From: Ch67 sp964491665
Lineage (GTDB): Bacteria; Pseudomonadota; Gammaproteobacteria; Pseudomonadales; Ketobacteraceae
Direction of reading: 5' to 3'
Length of the DNA stretch: 64,000 bases
Assembly: GCA_964491665.1 (NCBI GenBank)
Contig: CAZBII010000005.1
Coordinates: 3,589 to 67,588, forward strand
A program made the position numbers and the translations under genes. A model generated the notes under the pieces. It searched no databases. It was not told the origin of the DNA and saw only the letters and a program-made list of their open reading frames with translations. This document shows positions 17,719 to 25,991 of this stretch, piece after piece. Positions within the stretch are counted from its first letter, which is position 1. Each line of letters starts with the position of its first letter.

Positions 17719-17729
17719 GGTAAGCCGGC

Positions 17730-18668
17730 TCAGCTGATGCGGTGCAACAGCAATTGCCGCATCGGTTCCGGATCTTTCTGTTTCACGGTGGAATTCGCGG
17801 CCGGGAAATACCAGTTTTCCAGCCGCGACAGCCAGAAACGCAGCGCCGCATATGCCAGCATTTTTTTCCAGTATTTTTTTTCTGCCAGCGTCAGCACCCG
17901 CACTGATTCATAGCCTGCCAGCACCGCCTGCACGCGGCTTTCATCCAGCGTGCAATCCGGTTTGCTGCACCAGTCATTCACCAGTACTGCCAGATCATAG
18001 AGGAACAGATCGGTGCAGGCGTTGTAGAAATCAATGATGCCGGTCAGACGGTTGCCGTCGAATAAGGCGTTGTCATGAAACAGGTCGCCGTGGGTGATGC
18101 CGGTGGGCAGTTGTGCCAGCACCGGCCGATCCTGCTGCCAGTTCTGCACCTGTTGCTGCAGAAGATCGCGCTGGTCTGCCGGCAACAGCGGCGCGACTTT
18201 CTGCGCCACCTGCTGCCGCCACTGCGCCCCGCGATCATTGTCGCGCTGGTGTGAAAATCCACTGGAAGCCACATGCATGCGCGCCAGCGCGTCACCGATC
18301 ACGCGGCATTGCTCCGCATTCGGTGTGACCGGATGTGTGCCGGAAAAACGCGGCACCAGCAGCGCCGGCTTTTCCTTCAGTGTGTGCATCGCCTGCTGCT
18401 GCCGGTCGCGCCAGGGCGACGGTACCGGCAAACCCTGCGCGGCCAGATACGTGGTCAGCGCCACGAAATAGGGCAGCCCTTCCGCGCCGCGCTCAAACAG
18501 CGTCAGCACCAGCGCATGCGGGTGACCCTGCGCATCTTCTGCATCGACAAAATAATTGGTGTTTTCGATGCCGGCTTCAGTGCCCCGCAGGCGCAGCAGT
18601 TTCACCAGTCCAAACTGATGCAGGAAGGCGCTGGCTTCCGCTTCACTGAGCGGTGTGTAGACGGCCAT
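17730..18668 (-). CDS. thrB: Homoserine kinase, APH/choline-kinase type
   Basis: 312 residues. The family is the phosphotransferase fold homoserine kinase found in Pseudomonas and relatives, not the GHMP enzyme of E. coli. The N-terminus MAVYTPLSEAEASAFLHQFG, the Brenner motif THGDLFHDNALFDG and the metal-binding IIDFYNACTD are clear. It phosphorylates L-homoserine with ATP on the way to threonine. The DUF2782 gene lies 20 bases upstream on the same strand, the usual partner arrangement. It is cytoplasmic. No feature suggests loss of activity. Confidence 0.9.
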   Translation of the reverse strand: MAVYTPLSEAEASAFLHQFGLVKLLRLRGTEAGIENTNYFVDAEDAQGHPHALVLTLFERGAEGLPYFVALTTYLAAQGLPVPSPWRDRQQQAMHTLKEKPALLVPRFSGTHPVTPNAEQCRVIGDALARMHVASSGFSHQRDNDRGAQWRQQVAQKVAPLLPADQRDLLQQQVQNWQQDRPVLAQLPTGITHGDLFHDNALFDGNRLTGIIDFYNACTDLFLYDLAVLVNDWCSKPDCTLDESRVQAVLAGYESVRVLTLAEKKYWKKMLAYAALRFWLSRLENWYFPAANSTVKQKDPEPMRQLLLHRIS

Positions 18669-18688
18669 GCCGGCTCAGGCAGCGTGCG

Positions 18689-18991
18689 TCAGAATTTCAC
18701 CAGCACCCACTCGGGCACCAGTATGCGGTCGGCGGCATCAACGATGAATTTGCCGGCGCCGTTGGGATCGATCAGGTTGTAGGGCTTGCCGGTTTTCGGA
18801 ATCACGTGAATGCCGTAGATGCGGCCATTGATCTGGTGGATCTGCAGCACTTCATCCTGCTTCTCCACGATGGTGATTTTGGGTTCAGGCACGATGGCTT
18901 CCTCGCCCTCGCGGGGTTCCACCCGGGCCTGGGTCAGGGCCGGCAATGCCAGCAGCAGGCCGATCAGCAGCGGACGGAGCAGTGCATTCAT
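18689..18991 (-). CDS. DUF2782 secreted protein next to thrB
   Basis: 100 residues with a signal peptide (MNALLRPLLIGLLLALPALTQA). The rest matches the small DUF2782 family: TIVEKQDEVLQIHQINGRIYGIHVIPKTG and a C-terminal YNLIDPNGAGKF...VPEWVLVKF. The function is unknown; in gammaproteobacteria it commonly precedes thrB and polA. The gene is first in the thrB transcript, 20 bases before it. Confidence 0.85.
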   Translation of the reverse strand: MNALLRPLLIGLLLALPALTQARVEPREGEEAIVPEPKITIVEKQDEVLQIHQINGRIYGIHVIPKTGKPYNLIDPNGAGKFIVDAADRILVPEWVLVKF

Positions 18992-19323
18992 GGGAGCATC
19001 CTCAGAAATGGTTTGATTGACAACAGTTTAGCGCCGACAGCGCGATAGTGGGCGCGGGCAGGGTCAAAAGTTGCTACGATTCAGACGTGAAGGGTGATCG
19101 GACGATATCCCTTTGCAGTGTCAGGGCATAGCTTGCCAGATCCTGATTAAAGAAGGCATAACTTTTTTGAAATCATAAGGTTATGCCTGGCAGGCGGGTC
19201 GCTGGCGGGGGGTGTATCGGGAACTGTGACTTTATGGTTAAATTGTCGCCCTCCCCGGAATGCCCGGTCTCTGGCAACAGGGTTCGTGATGGGTGGAAGT
19301 AGCCTTAGCAAAAGGTCCGCACT
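18992..19323. other. Intergenic region between DUF2782 and panP
   Basis: 332 bases holding the divergent promoters of DUF2782/thrB and panP. The middle is relatively AT-rich. The only clear structure is a 9-bp inverted repeat at 19154-19188, listed separately. No small gene or RNA could be supported. Confidence 0.6.
19154..19188. promoter_or_regulatory. 9-bp inverted repeat upstream of panP
   Basis: AGGCATAAC (19154-19162) and GTTATGCCT (19180-19188) are perfect inverted arms separated by 17 bases that include a run of six T. It could be an operator for a dimeric regulator or a hairpin in the leader. It lies 136 bases before the panP start. Confidence 0.35.
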
Positions 19324-20985
19324 ATGACAGACAAGCCACGATATGCCGAAGCCAGCATGGACGCCATGTACCGTATCTTCACGGTACCGGAAGCGCCGGA
19401 TTCCACGCTGGGAAAAATCGACCAGAAGCTGTCGCAGAACCTGGCGGGCTTTCTGTCTGAACACATCGTTGCCGTCGAGAAGGATCTGGCGGATCTGGAG
19501 CAGGATTTTCTCGATTCCCGCATTCCGCAAAAACCCATTTTCGTCTCCGATCAGGCCGATTTCCTGATGGAAAAGGTGGTGGCGCAGTCGGTGCACACCG
19601 CGTCGCCCAGCTTCATCGGTCACATGACCTCCGCGCTGCCCTACTTCATGCTGCCGCTGTCGCGCATCATGATGGCGCTGAACCAGAACCTCGTGAAAAT
19701 CGAAACCTCCAAGGCCTTCACGCCCATGGAGCGGCAGGTGCTGGGCATGATCCACCGTCTTATTTACGAACAGGACGACGCCTTTTACACGCGCTGGATG
19801 CACAAGCCCGGTCATTCGCTCGGTTCCTTCTGTTCCGGCGGCACCATCGCCAACATGACCGCGCTGTGGGTGGCGCGCAACCAGAAATTCGGCGTCACGG
19901 ACAAATTCCGCGGCATCCAGCGCGAAGGCATTCACGGCGCGCTGAAGCATTACGGCTACAACGGTGCAGCGGTGCTGGTGTCCGAGCGCGGTCACTATTC
20001 GCTGGGCAAGGCCGCTGATGTGCTCGGAATCGGTCGTGACTTCATGGTGACGATCAAGACCGACAATAAAAACAAGGCCCGCATTCCCGAACTGAAAGAG
20101 CAGATCAAGCGTCTGCAGGGCGAGAACGTGGCGATTTTTGCCATCGTCGGCGTCGCCGGCACGTCCGAGACTGGCAGTGTCGACCGGCTGGATGAAATGG
20201 CCGACATTGCGCAGGAAATTGGCGTGCATTTCCATGTGGACGCGGCCTGGGGTGGTCCCACCCTGTTCTCGAAAAAATACCGGCATATTCTGAAAGGTGT
20301 CGAGCGCGCCGATTCCGTCACCATCGACGCCCACAAGCAGATGTACGTGCCGATGGGCGCCGGCATGGTGCTGTTCCGCGATCCCACCCTGGTGTCGGCC
20401 ATCGAGCATCACGCCGACTACATCATCCGCAAGGGCTCCAAGGACCTGGGCAGCTACACGCTGGAAGGTTCCCGTCCCGGCATGGCGATGCTGGTGCAGT
20501 CGGGGCTGAAAATCATCGGCCGCGACGGCTATGAAATCCTGATGGATCAGGGCATCGAAAAGGCGCGGCTGTTTGCCGACATGATCAAGGCGGACCGGGA
20601 ATTCGAACTGATCACCGAGCCGGAACTGAACATTCTCACCTACCGCTATCTGCCGGAATTCGTGCGCGCCAAACTGGCGGTGGCGAGCAAGACGGAAGTG
20701 GAAGCCATTCAGGAAGTGATGAACCGCCTGACCCGTCGCATCCAGAAAACCCAGCGGGCGCGCGGCAAGTCGTTTGTGTCGCGTACCACCCTGATGCCGG
20801 AAGAATACGACCGCTGCCGCACGATTGTTTTCCGCGTGGTGCTGGCCAATCCGCTCACCAATCACCAGATCCTGCAGGACGTGCTGACGGAACAGAAGCA
20901 GATCGCCCGCGACAGCGACTGTGCCGGCCTGATGGCGGAACTGCACGCGCTTTGCGAGCCGCCGCGTCACGCCCAGGCGGGCTGA
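19324..20985 (+). CDS. panP: Pyridoxal-phosphate aspartate 1-decarboxylase (PanP-like)
   Basis: 553 residues, the length of the PanP family (group II PLP decarboxylases). Motifs include SPSFIGHMTSALPYF, SFCSGGTIANMTAL, HFHVDAAWGGP with Asp306 for the PLP ring nitrogen, and TIDAHKQMYVPMG with Lys338 as the likely Schiff-base lysine. PanP makes beta-alanine from aspartate for pantothenate and CoA, replacing the pyruvoyl enzyme PanD in several gammaproteobacteria. Glutamate decarboxylase-like activity is the main alternative. It is monocistronic, and the TetR gene downstream is convergent. Later CoA steps, coaD and coaBC, are also in this window. Confidence 0.8.
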   Translation: MTDKPRYAEASMDAMYRIFTVPEAPDSTLGKIDQKLSQNLAGFLSEHIVAVEKDLADLEQDFLDSRIPQKPIFVSDQADFLMEKVVAQSVHTASPSFIGHMTSALPYFMLPLSRIMMALNQNLVKIETSKAFTPMERQVLGMIHRLIYEQDDAFYTRWMHKPGHSLGSFCSGGTIANMTALWVARNQKFGVTDKFRGIQREGIHGALKHYGYNGAAVLVSERGHYSLGKAADVLGIGRDFMVTIKTDNKNKARIPELKEQIKRLQGENVAIFAIVGVAGTSETGSVDRLDEMADIAQEIGVHFHVDAAWGGPTLFSKKYRHILKGVERADSVTIDAHKQMYVPMGAGMVLFRDPTLVSAIEHHADYIIRKGSKDLGSYTLEGSRPGMAMLVQSGLKIIGRDGYEILMDQGIEKARLFADMIKADREFELITEPELNILTYRYLPEFVRAKLAVASKTEVEAIQEVMNRLTRRIQKTQRARGKSFVSRTTLMPEEYDRCRTIVFRVVLANPLTNHQILQDVLTEQKQIARDSDCAGLMAELHALCEPPRHAQAG

Positions 20986-20996
20986 AAAGCGCTGGT

Positions 20997-21629
20997 TTAC
21001 CGGGGGCTGGCCATCAGCCAGTCCACCACCTTCGTTGCCACTTCGTCCAGAATGATCGCCACACTCAGCCCCGGCGGCGGCATCAACGCCAGCTGCAGCA
21101 GGGCGGCGGCGGTCATGCTGCCAATCAGGTACAGGGTCTCCGGTGACGGATTGACGGGGTGTTCGAGCCGGGTCATGCCGGCGCCCCGGAAAATCAGCCG
21201 GAACAGCTCCGCCCGCAGGGCCTGCATGGCGGGAATCTCATGAATGAAGGGCACCTGGAACAGCAGCACCTGCAGCAGTTCCCGCCGCTCGCAGGTCATC
21301 TCGTACAGGCTCTGCACGAACTGGCGCATGGCTACCCGCAGGTTCGGGTTGTCTGCCCGGTGTAGCGCCGCCTCGATCTCCTGCAGGCTGGAGGCCACGG
21401 CCTGGGTGGCCACTGCCGCCACGATGGCCTCCTTGCCGGGAAAGTATTCATACACCGACCCGATACTGACCCCCGCCCGTTCCGCCACCGCATTGGTGGT
21501 CAGGCCCCCCAGTCCATCCTGTATCAAAATCTGAGCAGCTGCCTGAATAATCGCCTGTACCGTGGCTTGCGCGCGCGCCTGCTTTGGCTGCTTTTTCTGT
21601 TTTATATCAATTGGTTGCATGTTTCTCAC
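20997..21629 (-). CDS. TetR-family regulator paired with DUF2236 gene 2
   Basis: 210 residues. A Lys/Gln-rich N-terminal tail (QKKQPKQARAQATVQ) leads into the TetR helix-turn-helix (LTTNAVAERAGVSIGSVYEYFPGKEAI). The C-terminal ligand domain is helical and hydrophobic. It is divergent from the DUF2236 gene at 21737 across 107 AT-rich bases and is therefore the likely local repressor. That gap contains CTGA-N8-TCAG (21666-21681) as a weak operator candidate. The protein resembles the TetR at 27183, including the basic tail, so the two regulator-oxygenase pairs look paralogous. Confidence 0.85.
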   Translation of the reverse strand: MRNMQPIDIKQKKQPKQARAQATVQAIIQAAAQILIQDGLGGLTTNAVAERAGVSIGSVYEYFPGKEAIVAAVATQAVASSLQEIEAALHRADNPNLRVAMRQFVQSLYEMTCERRELLQVLLFQVPFIHEIPAMQALRAELFRLIFRGAGMTRLEHPVNPSPETLYLIGSMTAAALLQLALMPPPGLSVAIILDEVATKVVDWLMASPR

Positions 21630-21736
21630 AAGCCTGCTCCGGGCGTTTTTGATATCCGAGTTTTTCTGAATATTTGCTCAGTTTATGATGCTGTACCTCT
21701 TTCGTAAAACAATCGCATTAAAAGAAGGTATTGCAG

Positions 21737-22636
21737 ATGACGACGCCCGCCCCCCATGCCGTAGAGATTGCGGCCAACGCCAAAACCGCTCCCATCCAGA
21801 CCCAGTGGGAGCACCACACTTCCAGGGAACTGGATGATGCCATTCCCGGCTGCCTGGACAGCATCGGACTGCTGGCTGGCGTGGCCAACACCATCATGCA
21901 GCTGGCGCACCCGGGGGTGGGTTATGGCGTGATCGAAAGCCGGGTGACGTCCGGTTCCCTGCTGCATCATCCGTTCAAGCGCACCCGCACCACCCTGACC
22001 TATCTGGCGGTGGCCCTGCATGGCACTACCGAGGAAAAACTGGCCTACCGCAAGTCCATCAGCCGCGCCCACGCCCAGGTAACGTCCACCGAGACGTCGC
22101 CGGTGCAGTACCGCGCGCTGGACCCGGAGCTGCAGATGTGGGTGGCGGCGTGCCTGTTCTGGGGCCACCTGGATGTGTACGAGAAATTCCGTGGTCCGAT
22201 GACGCGGGCGCAGCTGGAGGAGTTCTACGAGTACGCCAGACCGCTGGGCACCACATTGCAGGTGCGTCCGGACATGTGGCCCAAGGACATCGACGCGTTC
22301 TGGCAGTACTGGGATGCGCAGCTGGACAGGATGCAGATGGATGACACCGTACGCAAATGGCTGACCCAGCTGATGGATCTGAGTTTCATGGGGCCGGCGG
22401 TGAGTGTGCCGATGGGCCGGTTTGCCCGGCTGATGACGGGTGGTTTCCTGCATCCGAAAATCCGCGCGCAGATGCACATCGAGTGGACGGAAAAAAATGA
22501 GCGCGATTTCCGCCGCATGGTGCGTCTGCTGGGTGGCGTCAACAAGCGCCTGCCGCGCGCCGTACGCCAGCTGCCCACCAATGCGCTGCTGTGGGATTTC
22601 CGCCGTCGCCTGAAGAACAATCTGCCGCTGAACTGA
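21737..22636 (+). CDS. DUF2236 (MpaB/Lcp-like) oxygenase family protein 2
   Basis: 299 residues; AAGAAGG lies 8 bases before the ATG at 21737. Conserved DUF2236 segments are LLAGVANTIMQLAHPGVGYGVIESR, FKRTRTTLTYLAVALHG, and LQMWVAACLFWGHLDVYEKF. The family is linked to haem- or iron-dependent oxidation of hydrophobic molecules, but this member's substrate is unknown. It is shorter than the Lcp-like copy at 25992 and belongs to a different branch. The gene is divergent from a TetR regulator and ends in a 13-bp terminator shared with the convergent molybdoenzyme gene. Confidence 0.8.
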   Translation: MTTPAPHAVEIAANAKTAPIQTQWEHHTSRELDDAIPGCLDSIGLLAGVANTIMQLAHPGVGYGVIESRVTSGSLLHHPFKRTRTTLTYLAVALHGTTEEKLAYRKSISRAHAQVTSTETSPVQYRALDPELQMWVAACLFWGHLDVYEKFRGPMTRAQLEEFYEYARPLGTTLQVRPDMWPKDIDAFWQYWDAQLDRMQMDDTVRKWLTQLMDLSFMGPAVSVPMGRFARLMTGGFLHPKIRAQMHIEWTEKNERDFRRMVRLLGGVNKRLPRAVRQLPTNALLWDFRRRLKNNLPLN

Positions 22637-22670
22637 GGTCGCGCGCTGCTGCGCCGGCAGCACAACCGGG

Positions 22671-22708
22671 AAAGAGGTAAAACGCCAGCGCGGGTTTTAC
22701 CTCTTTCT
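22671..22708. terminator. Bidirectional terminator, 13-bp perfect stem
   Basis: AAAGAGGTAAAAC (22671-22683) pairs perfectly with 22694-22706 around a 10-base loop. The T-rich outer arms give a weak T-tract in both directions, placed between convergent genes ending at 22636 and 22729. Confidence 0.75.
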
Positions 22709-22728
22709 GCAGGCGCGCAGGTGATGCG

Positions 22729-24873
22729 TTACGATGCGGCGCGTTCGGTTGCGCCGCCGGGCGTCACCTGCACCGGAATGCCGGTCATGAACGCCTGGTT
22801 GCTCAGCTTCTCGTAACTGCCCGGTCCGGTGGGCAGCAGCTCATTCACGTTGGTGCCGGGATAGCGGTGTGCCACCGACAGTCCCGGTGTGCGCTGATTG
22901 CCCCAGCCGTGCGTCATGGCCACGGTGCCGGGGCGCAGCGAGTCATCCAGTTTCACGCGCGCGGTAATTTCACCCCACGGGCTGCGCACGCTGACAGTCT
23001 GATCTTCCTGCAGGTTGTGCTGCTGCGCGTCCTGCGGCGAGATGTGCAGCGGATTGAACTGCTGGCCCGGACGTTTCAGCACCGTCAGATTCTGGAACCA
23101 GCTGTTGTGCATGTAGTTGGTGCGCAGGCTGATCAGTTTCAGCTGCTGCACGTTTTCATTCTGCAGCTCGGCAAAAATTTCGTGCGCCCGGGCGATGGCC
23201 TCGGCGAACAGCGGCGGACAGCAATCCACTTTTTTCGATTCGGTCTGCACCCAGTCGGAATAGAAACGGCCCAGCGGAATCGGCGGCAGCACGGCAGTGT
23301 GATGCGGTGCGGTGCGCAGCGTTTCCACACTGAGATCGGCGTAACGCAGCATGCGGTTCATGCGCTCATACAGCGCGCCCTCGCCGCCCTGATCGAACAG
23401 CGACGGCAGCCCCAGCGCCTGCTGCACCTTATTCAGAATCCACCATTCCTCCCTGCGTTCGAACTGCGCCGGCACCACCGCGTCGGTGAACTGCACGAAC
23501 GGTTGCTGCTGCATGCCCAGACCGCAGATGTTCAGATCGCTGCGTTCCAGCATGTCGGTGCAGGGCAGCAGGTAGTCGGCCATTTCACCGGTGGCGTTGC
23601 GGAACAGATCGAGCACGATGATCAGTTCCAGCTGGGAAAACGCTTCGCGCATGCGCGACTCGCCGCCCACCGACAGCAGCGGATTGCCCGCCAGCACCAC
23701 CAGCGCCTTTACCGGATTGTTCGGCGTGGTGATCATGTCCGGCAGCAGATTGCCGGGCAGTGCGCCGCGAATCAGGCGCAGTTCGCCGAATTCGCTGTTG
23801 AAAAAAATCTGCGGCGATTTCAGGCGGCCGGCCTTGGCGGCGGGATAGAAACCGAGGGAATACAGATTGCCGCCGGCGCGATCCAGATTGCCGGTGACGA
23901 ACGCCAGCATGTGCAGCAGCCAGTAGCACAGCGTGCCCTGGCGTCCCATGTTGACGCCGGTGGACATGTGCACGCAGGCAGAGGGCGCGCGCCCAAAATC
24001 CAGCGCCATCTGTTTTATTTCTGCAGCAGGAATGCCGGTGACGCCGGCGACCGCGTCGGCGGAATAGGGTTTGATGAACGCGCGCAGGCCATCGATGTGT
24101 TCGCCGTGTTCGGCAATGATTTTTTCGTTGAACAGTTGCGCCGCATCCAGTTCATGCAGCAGCGCTGCCATCAGGTAAAGATCGGTGTCGGGCTTGATTG
24201 CCACCCAGTCGCCGGTGGCGGCGGAAATGGATTCAATGCGACGCGGATTGATGAACTTGATGGTGGCGCCGCGCTTGCGGGCGCTGCGAAATTTTTCCAT
24301 CGGGTTGGCCATCGACACGAAACTCATGTGCGACACCTTGGGATTCTCGCCGAAGATCAGCGCGTAATGGGTGCGCTCGAGATCGGGCACCGGGTGCAGC
24401 GTGCTGCTGCCGAAAACCGCTTCGCTGCCGGCGAATTTGTTGGAACAGTCCTGCGTGCCGGAAGTGAAGATGCGGAAGCAGCCCAGCGACGTGAAAAAGT
24501 TTTCCAGCGCCTGCGTGCCCAGCGCATTGAACGCGGTGGGGTTGCCGATGTAGCCGGCAATGGCGCCGGGGCCGTACTTTTGCTGCAGGTCTTGCAGACG
24601 GGTGGCAACTTCGCTGATCGCAGTGTCCCAGGTGAGGGTTTCAAAGCGGCCGGTTTCCGTGCGCGCGGATACCCGTTTCAGCGGCTGGTTGAGCCGATCC
24701 GGATCATGATGGATGTCGATGAAATTCAGGCCCTTGTGACAGGCGAATCCGCGGGTGACGGGATGTTCGCGGTCGGGCAGCAGGCGGGTGGCGCGGCCGT
24801 TGTCGATCTCGGCGATCAGGCTGCAGGAGGGTTCACACACGCGGCAGAAGGTGGTTTTTGTTGTCGTGGTCAT
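22729..24873 (-). CDS. Molybdopterin-dependent oxidoreductase (formate dehydrogenase/DMSO-reductase superfamily)
   Basis: 714 residues. The start at 24873 is chosen because GAGAGGAA lies 9 bases upstream and the N-terminus opens with the [4Fe-4S] motif CRVCEPSC, the fourth Cys being in GFACHKGL. The rest is the superfamily layout: NPTAFNALGTQALENF, FGENPKVSHMSF, STGVNMGRQGTLCYWLLHM, and a C-terminal cofactor-closing domain (ISPQDAQQHNL, RVKLDDSLRPGTVAMTHGWGNQ). A Cys in TQDCSNKFAG is a candidate Mo ligand. No twin-arginine signal is present, so it should act in the cytoplasm. The substrate is unknown; no partner electron-transfer subunit is adjacent. A type II thioesterase gene is divergent from it. 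Confidence 0.85.
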   Translation of the reverse strand: MTTTTKTTFCRVCEPSCSLIAEIDNGRATRLLPDREHPVTRGFACHKGLNFIDIHHDPDRLNQPLKRVSARTETGRFETLTWDTAISEVATRLQDLQQKYGPGAIAGYIGNPTAFNALGTQALENFFTSLGCFRIFTSGTQDCSNKFAGSEAVFGSSTLHPVPDLERTHYALIFGENPKVSHMSFVSMANPMEKFRSARKRGATIKFINPRRIESISAATGDWVAIKPDTDLYLMAALLHELDAAQLFNEKIIAEHGEHIDGLRAFIKPYSADAVAGVTGIPAAEIKQMALDFGRAPSACVHMSTGVNMGRQGTLCYWLLHMLAFVTGNLDRAGGNLYSLGFYPAAKAGRLKSPQIFFNSEFGELRLIRGALPGNLLPDMITTPNNPVKALVVLAGNPLLSVGGESRMREAFSQLELIIVLDLFRNATGEMADYLLPCTDMLERSDLNICGLGMQQQPFVQFTDAVVPAQFERREEWWILNKVQQALGLPSLFDQGGEGALYERMNRMLRYADLSVETLRTAPHHTAVLPPIPLGRFYSDWVQTESKKVDCCPPLFAEAIARAHEIFAELQNENVQQLKLISLRTNYMHNSWFQNLTVLKRPGQQFNPLHISPQDAQQHNLQEDQTVSVRSPWGEITARVKLDDSLRPGTVAMTHGWGNQRTPGLSVAHRYPGTNVNELLPTGPGSYEKLSNQAFMTGIPVQVTPGGATERAAS

Positions 24874-25190
24874 GGGGCATTTCCTCTCTGTAACGGGGCC
24901 GGCCAGTGCGGACGGGCACCCGATTATTCCCGGTAATAAAACGTACAAACCTGCCAATCGGCCCATGTTATTGCGCTGTATTGAGGGTTGCCAGTGCCCG
25001 AAGCGACAGATTGTGGGTCTGGCCTGGGCGCGGGTCTCCGGTGGCCGGTTTCTGTCACAAGTGACCCATTCGTTGCATGCCGGAGGATGGCCTTGGAGGA
25101 ACCGGCCATGGTGGTCGCACGGACCTTCCTGATATTCTGCCGGCGCACTGCGACTCTGTTCCGTCATGATCTGCACAAGGATGTATCTGC
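24874..25190. other. Intergenic region between molybdoenzyme and thioesterase genes
   Basis: 317 bases holding two divergent promoters. A short inverted repeat TTATT-N6-AATAA at 24924-24939 lies in an AT-rich patch and could be an operator. Nothing else is recognised. Confidence 0.5.
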
Positions 25191-25964
25191 ATGAAGATTT
25201 CTCCCCGCAAATGGCTCACCTGTTTTCAGGTACGCCCCGCCGCTGCATTCAACCTGATCCTGTTTCCGTTTGGTGGTGGCGGTGCGTCGGCCTACCGCGA
25301 GCTGGCCCTGCAGTTGCCGGCGCACATCCAGGCCTGGGCGGTGCAGCTGCCGGGGCGGGAAAGCCGGTTTGCCGAGCCGTTCTGCGCCGATCCGCTGACG
25401 GTGGTGCGTGCGGTGGCGGACGAAATCGACGCGCTGCAATTGCACAACCCGGTGTTTTTCGGTCACAGCATGGGATCGGATCTGGCGGTGCTGAGTATTT
25501 TTCAGCGCCTGCAGCAGGGATTGCCGCTGCCGCCCGTGTTGATGGTGTCGGGCAACAAGCCGCCCTGTCTGCCGCTGGTGCGACGGCTGGCTGATGCCAG
25601 TACGGCAGACCTGCTGCAACAGTTGCGCAGCTTCGGCGGCATCCCGGCAGAAGCACTGGCCGATCCGGAATTCACCGAACTGTATCTGCAGAAAATCCGC
25701 GCCGATTACCGCCTGTATGAAGCGGTGGGTGATGTGATGCCACCATCGCAGGCACTGGATCTGCGCCTGCTGGTAGTGAATGGCGCGGACGATCCACTGC
25801 TGCGGAATGTCGATCTGCAGCAGTGGCAGCAGTATTCCCGTCACCCCGTGGTTTTCCACACGCTGGGGCATGGTCATTTCTATCTGCAATCGACAGCGGC
25901 GGAACTGGCGCAACTGCTGGCGCGCCATCTGGACGCTGCCACATCTCGCGCCGTGTACCCGTAG
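25191..25964 (+). CDS. Type II thioesterase-like alpha/beta hydrolase
   Basis: 257 residues. The fold is that of editing thioesterases of non-ribosomal peptide and polyketide systems (GrsT-like): FPFGGGGASAYRELA near the N-terminus, VQLPGRESRF, nucleophile Ser93 in FFGHSMGSDLA, Asp200/Asp201 in VNGADDPL and His229 in LGHGHFYL. Such enzymes hydrolyse acyl groups from carrier-protein phosphopantetheine arms. No synthetase or carrier-protein gene is visible anywhere in this window, so the partner is distant or the enzyme serves another acyl thioester. It is divergent from the molybdoenzyme and convergent with the third DUF2236 gene. Confidence 0.85.
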   Translation: MKISPRKWLTCFQVRPAAAFNLILFPFGGGGASAYRELALQLPAHIQAWAVQLPGRESRFAEPFCADPLTVVRAVADEIDALQLHNPVFFGHSMGSDLAVLSIFQRLQQGLPLPPVLMVSGNKPPCLPLVRRLADASTADLLQQLRSFGGIPAEALADPEFTELYLQKIRADYRLYEAVGDVMPPSQALDLRLLVVNGADDPLLRNVDLQQWQQYSRHPVVFHTLGHGHFYLQSTAAELAQLLARHLDAATSRAVYP

Positions 25965-25991
25965 CGCCGTGTGCCAGGCGGAAAAGCGCGC

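Noticed and set aside
22867..24936. 689-codon open frame on the plus strand
   Set aside because: It mirrors the molybdoenzyme gene; composition is that of an antisense shadow.
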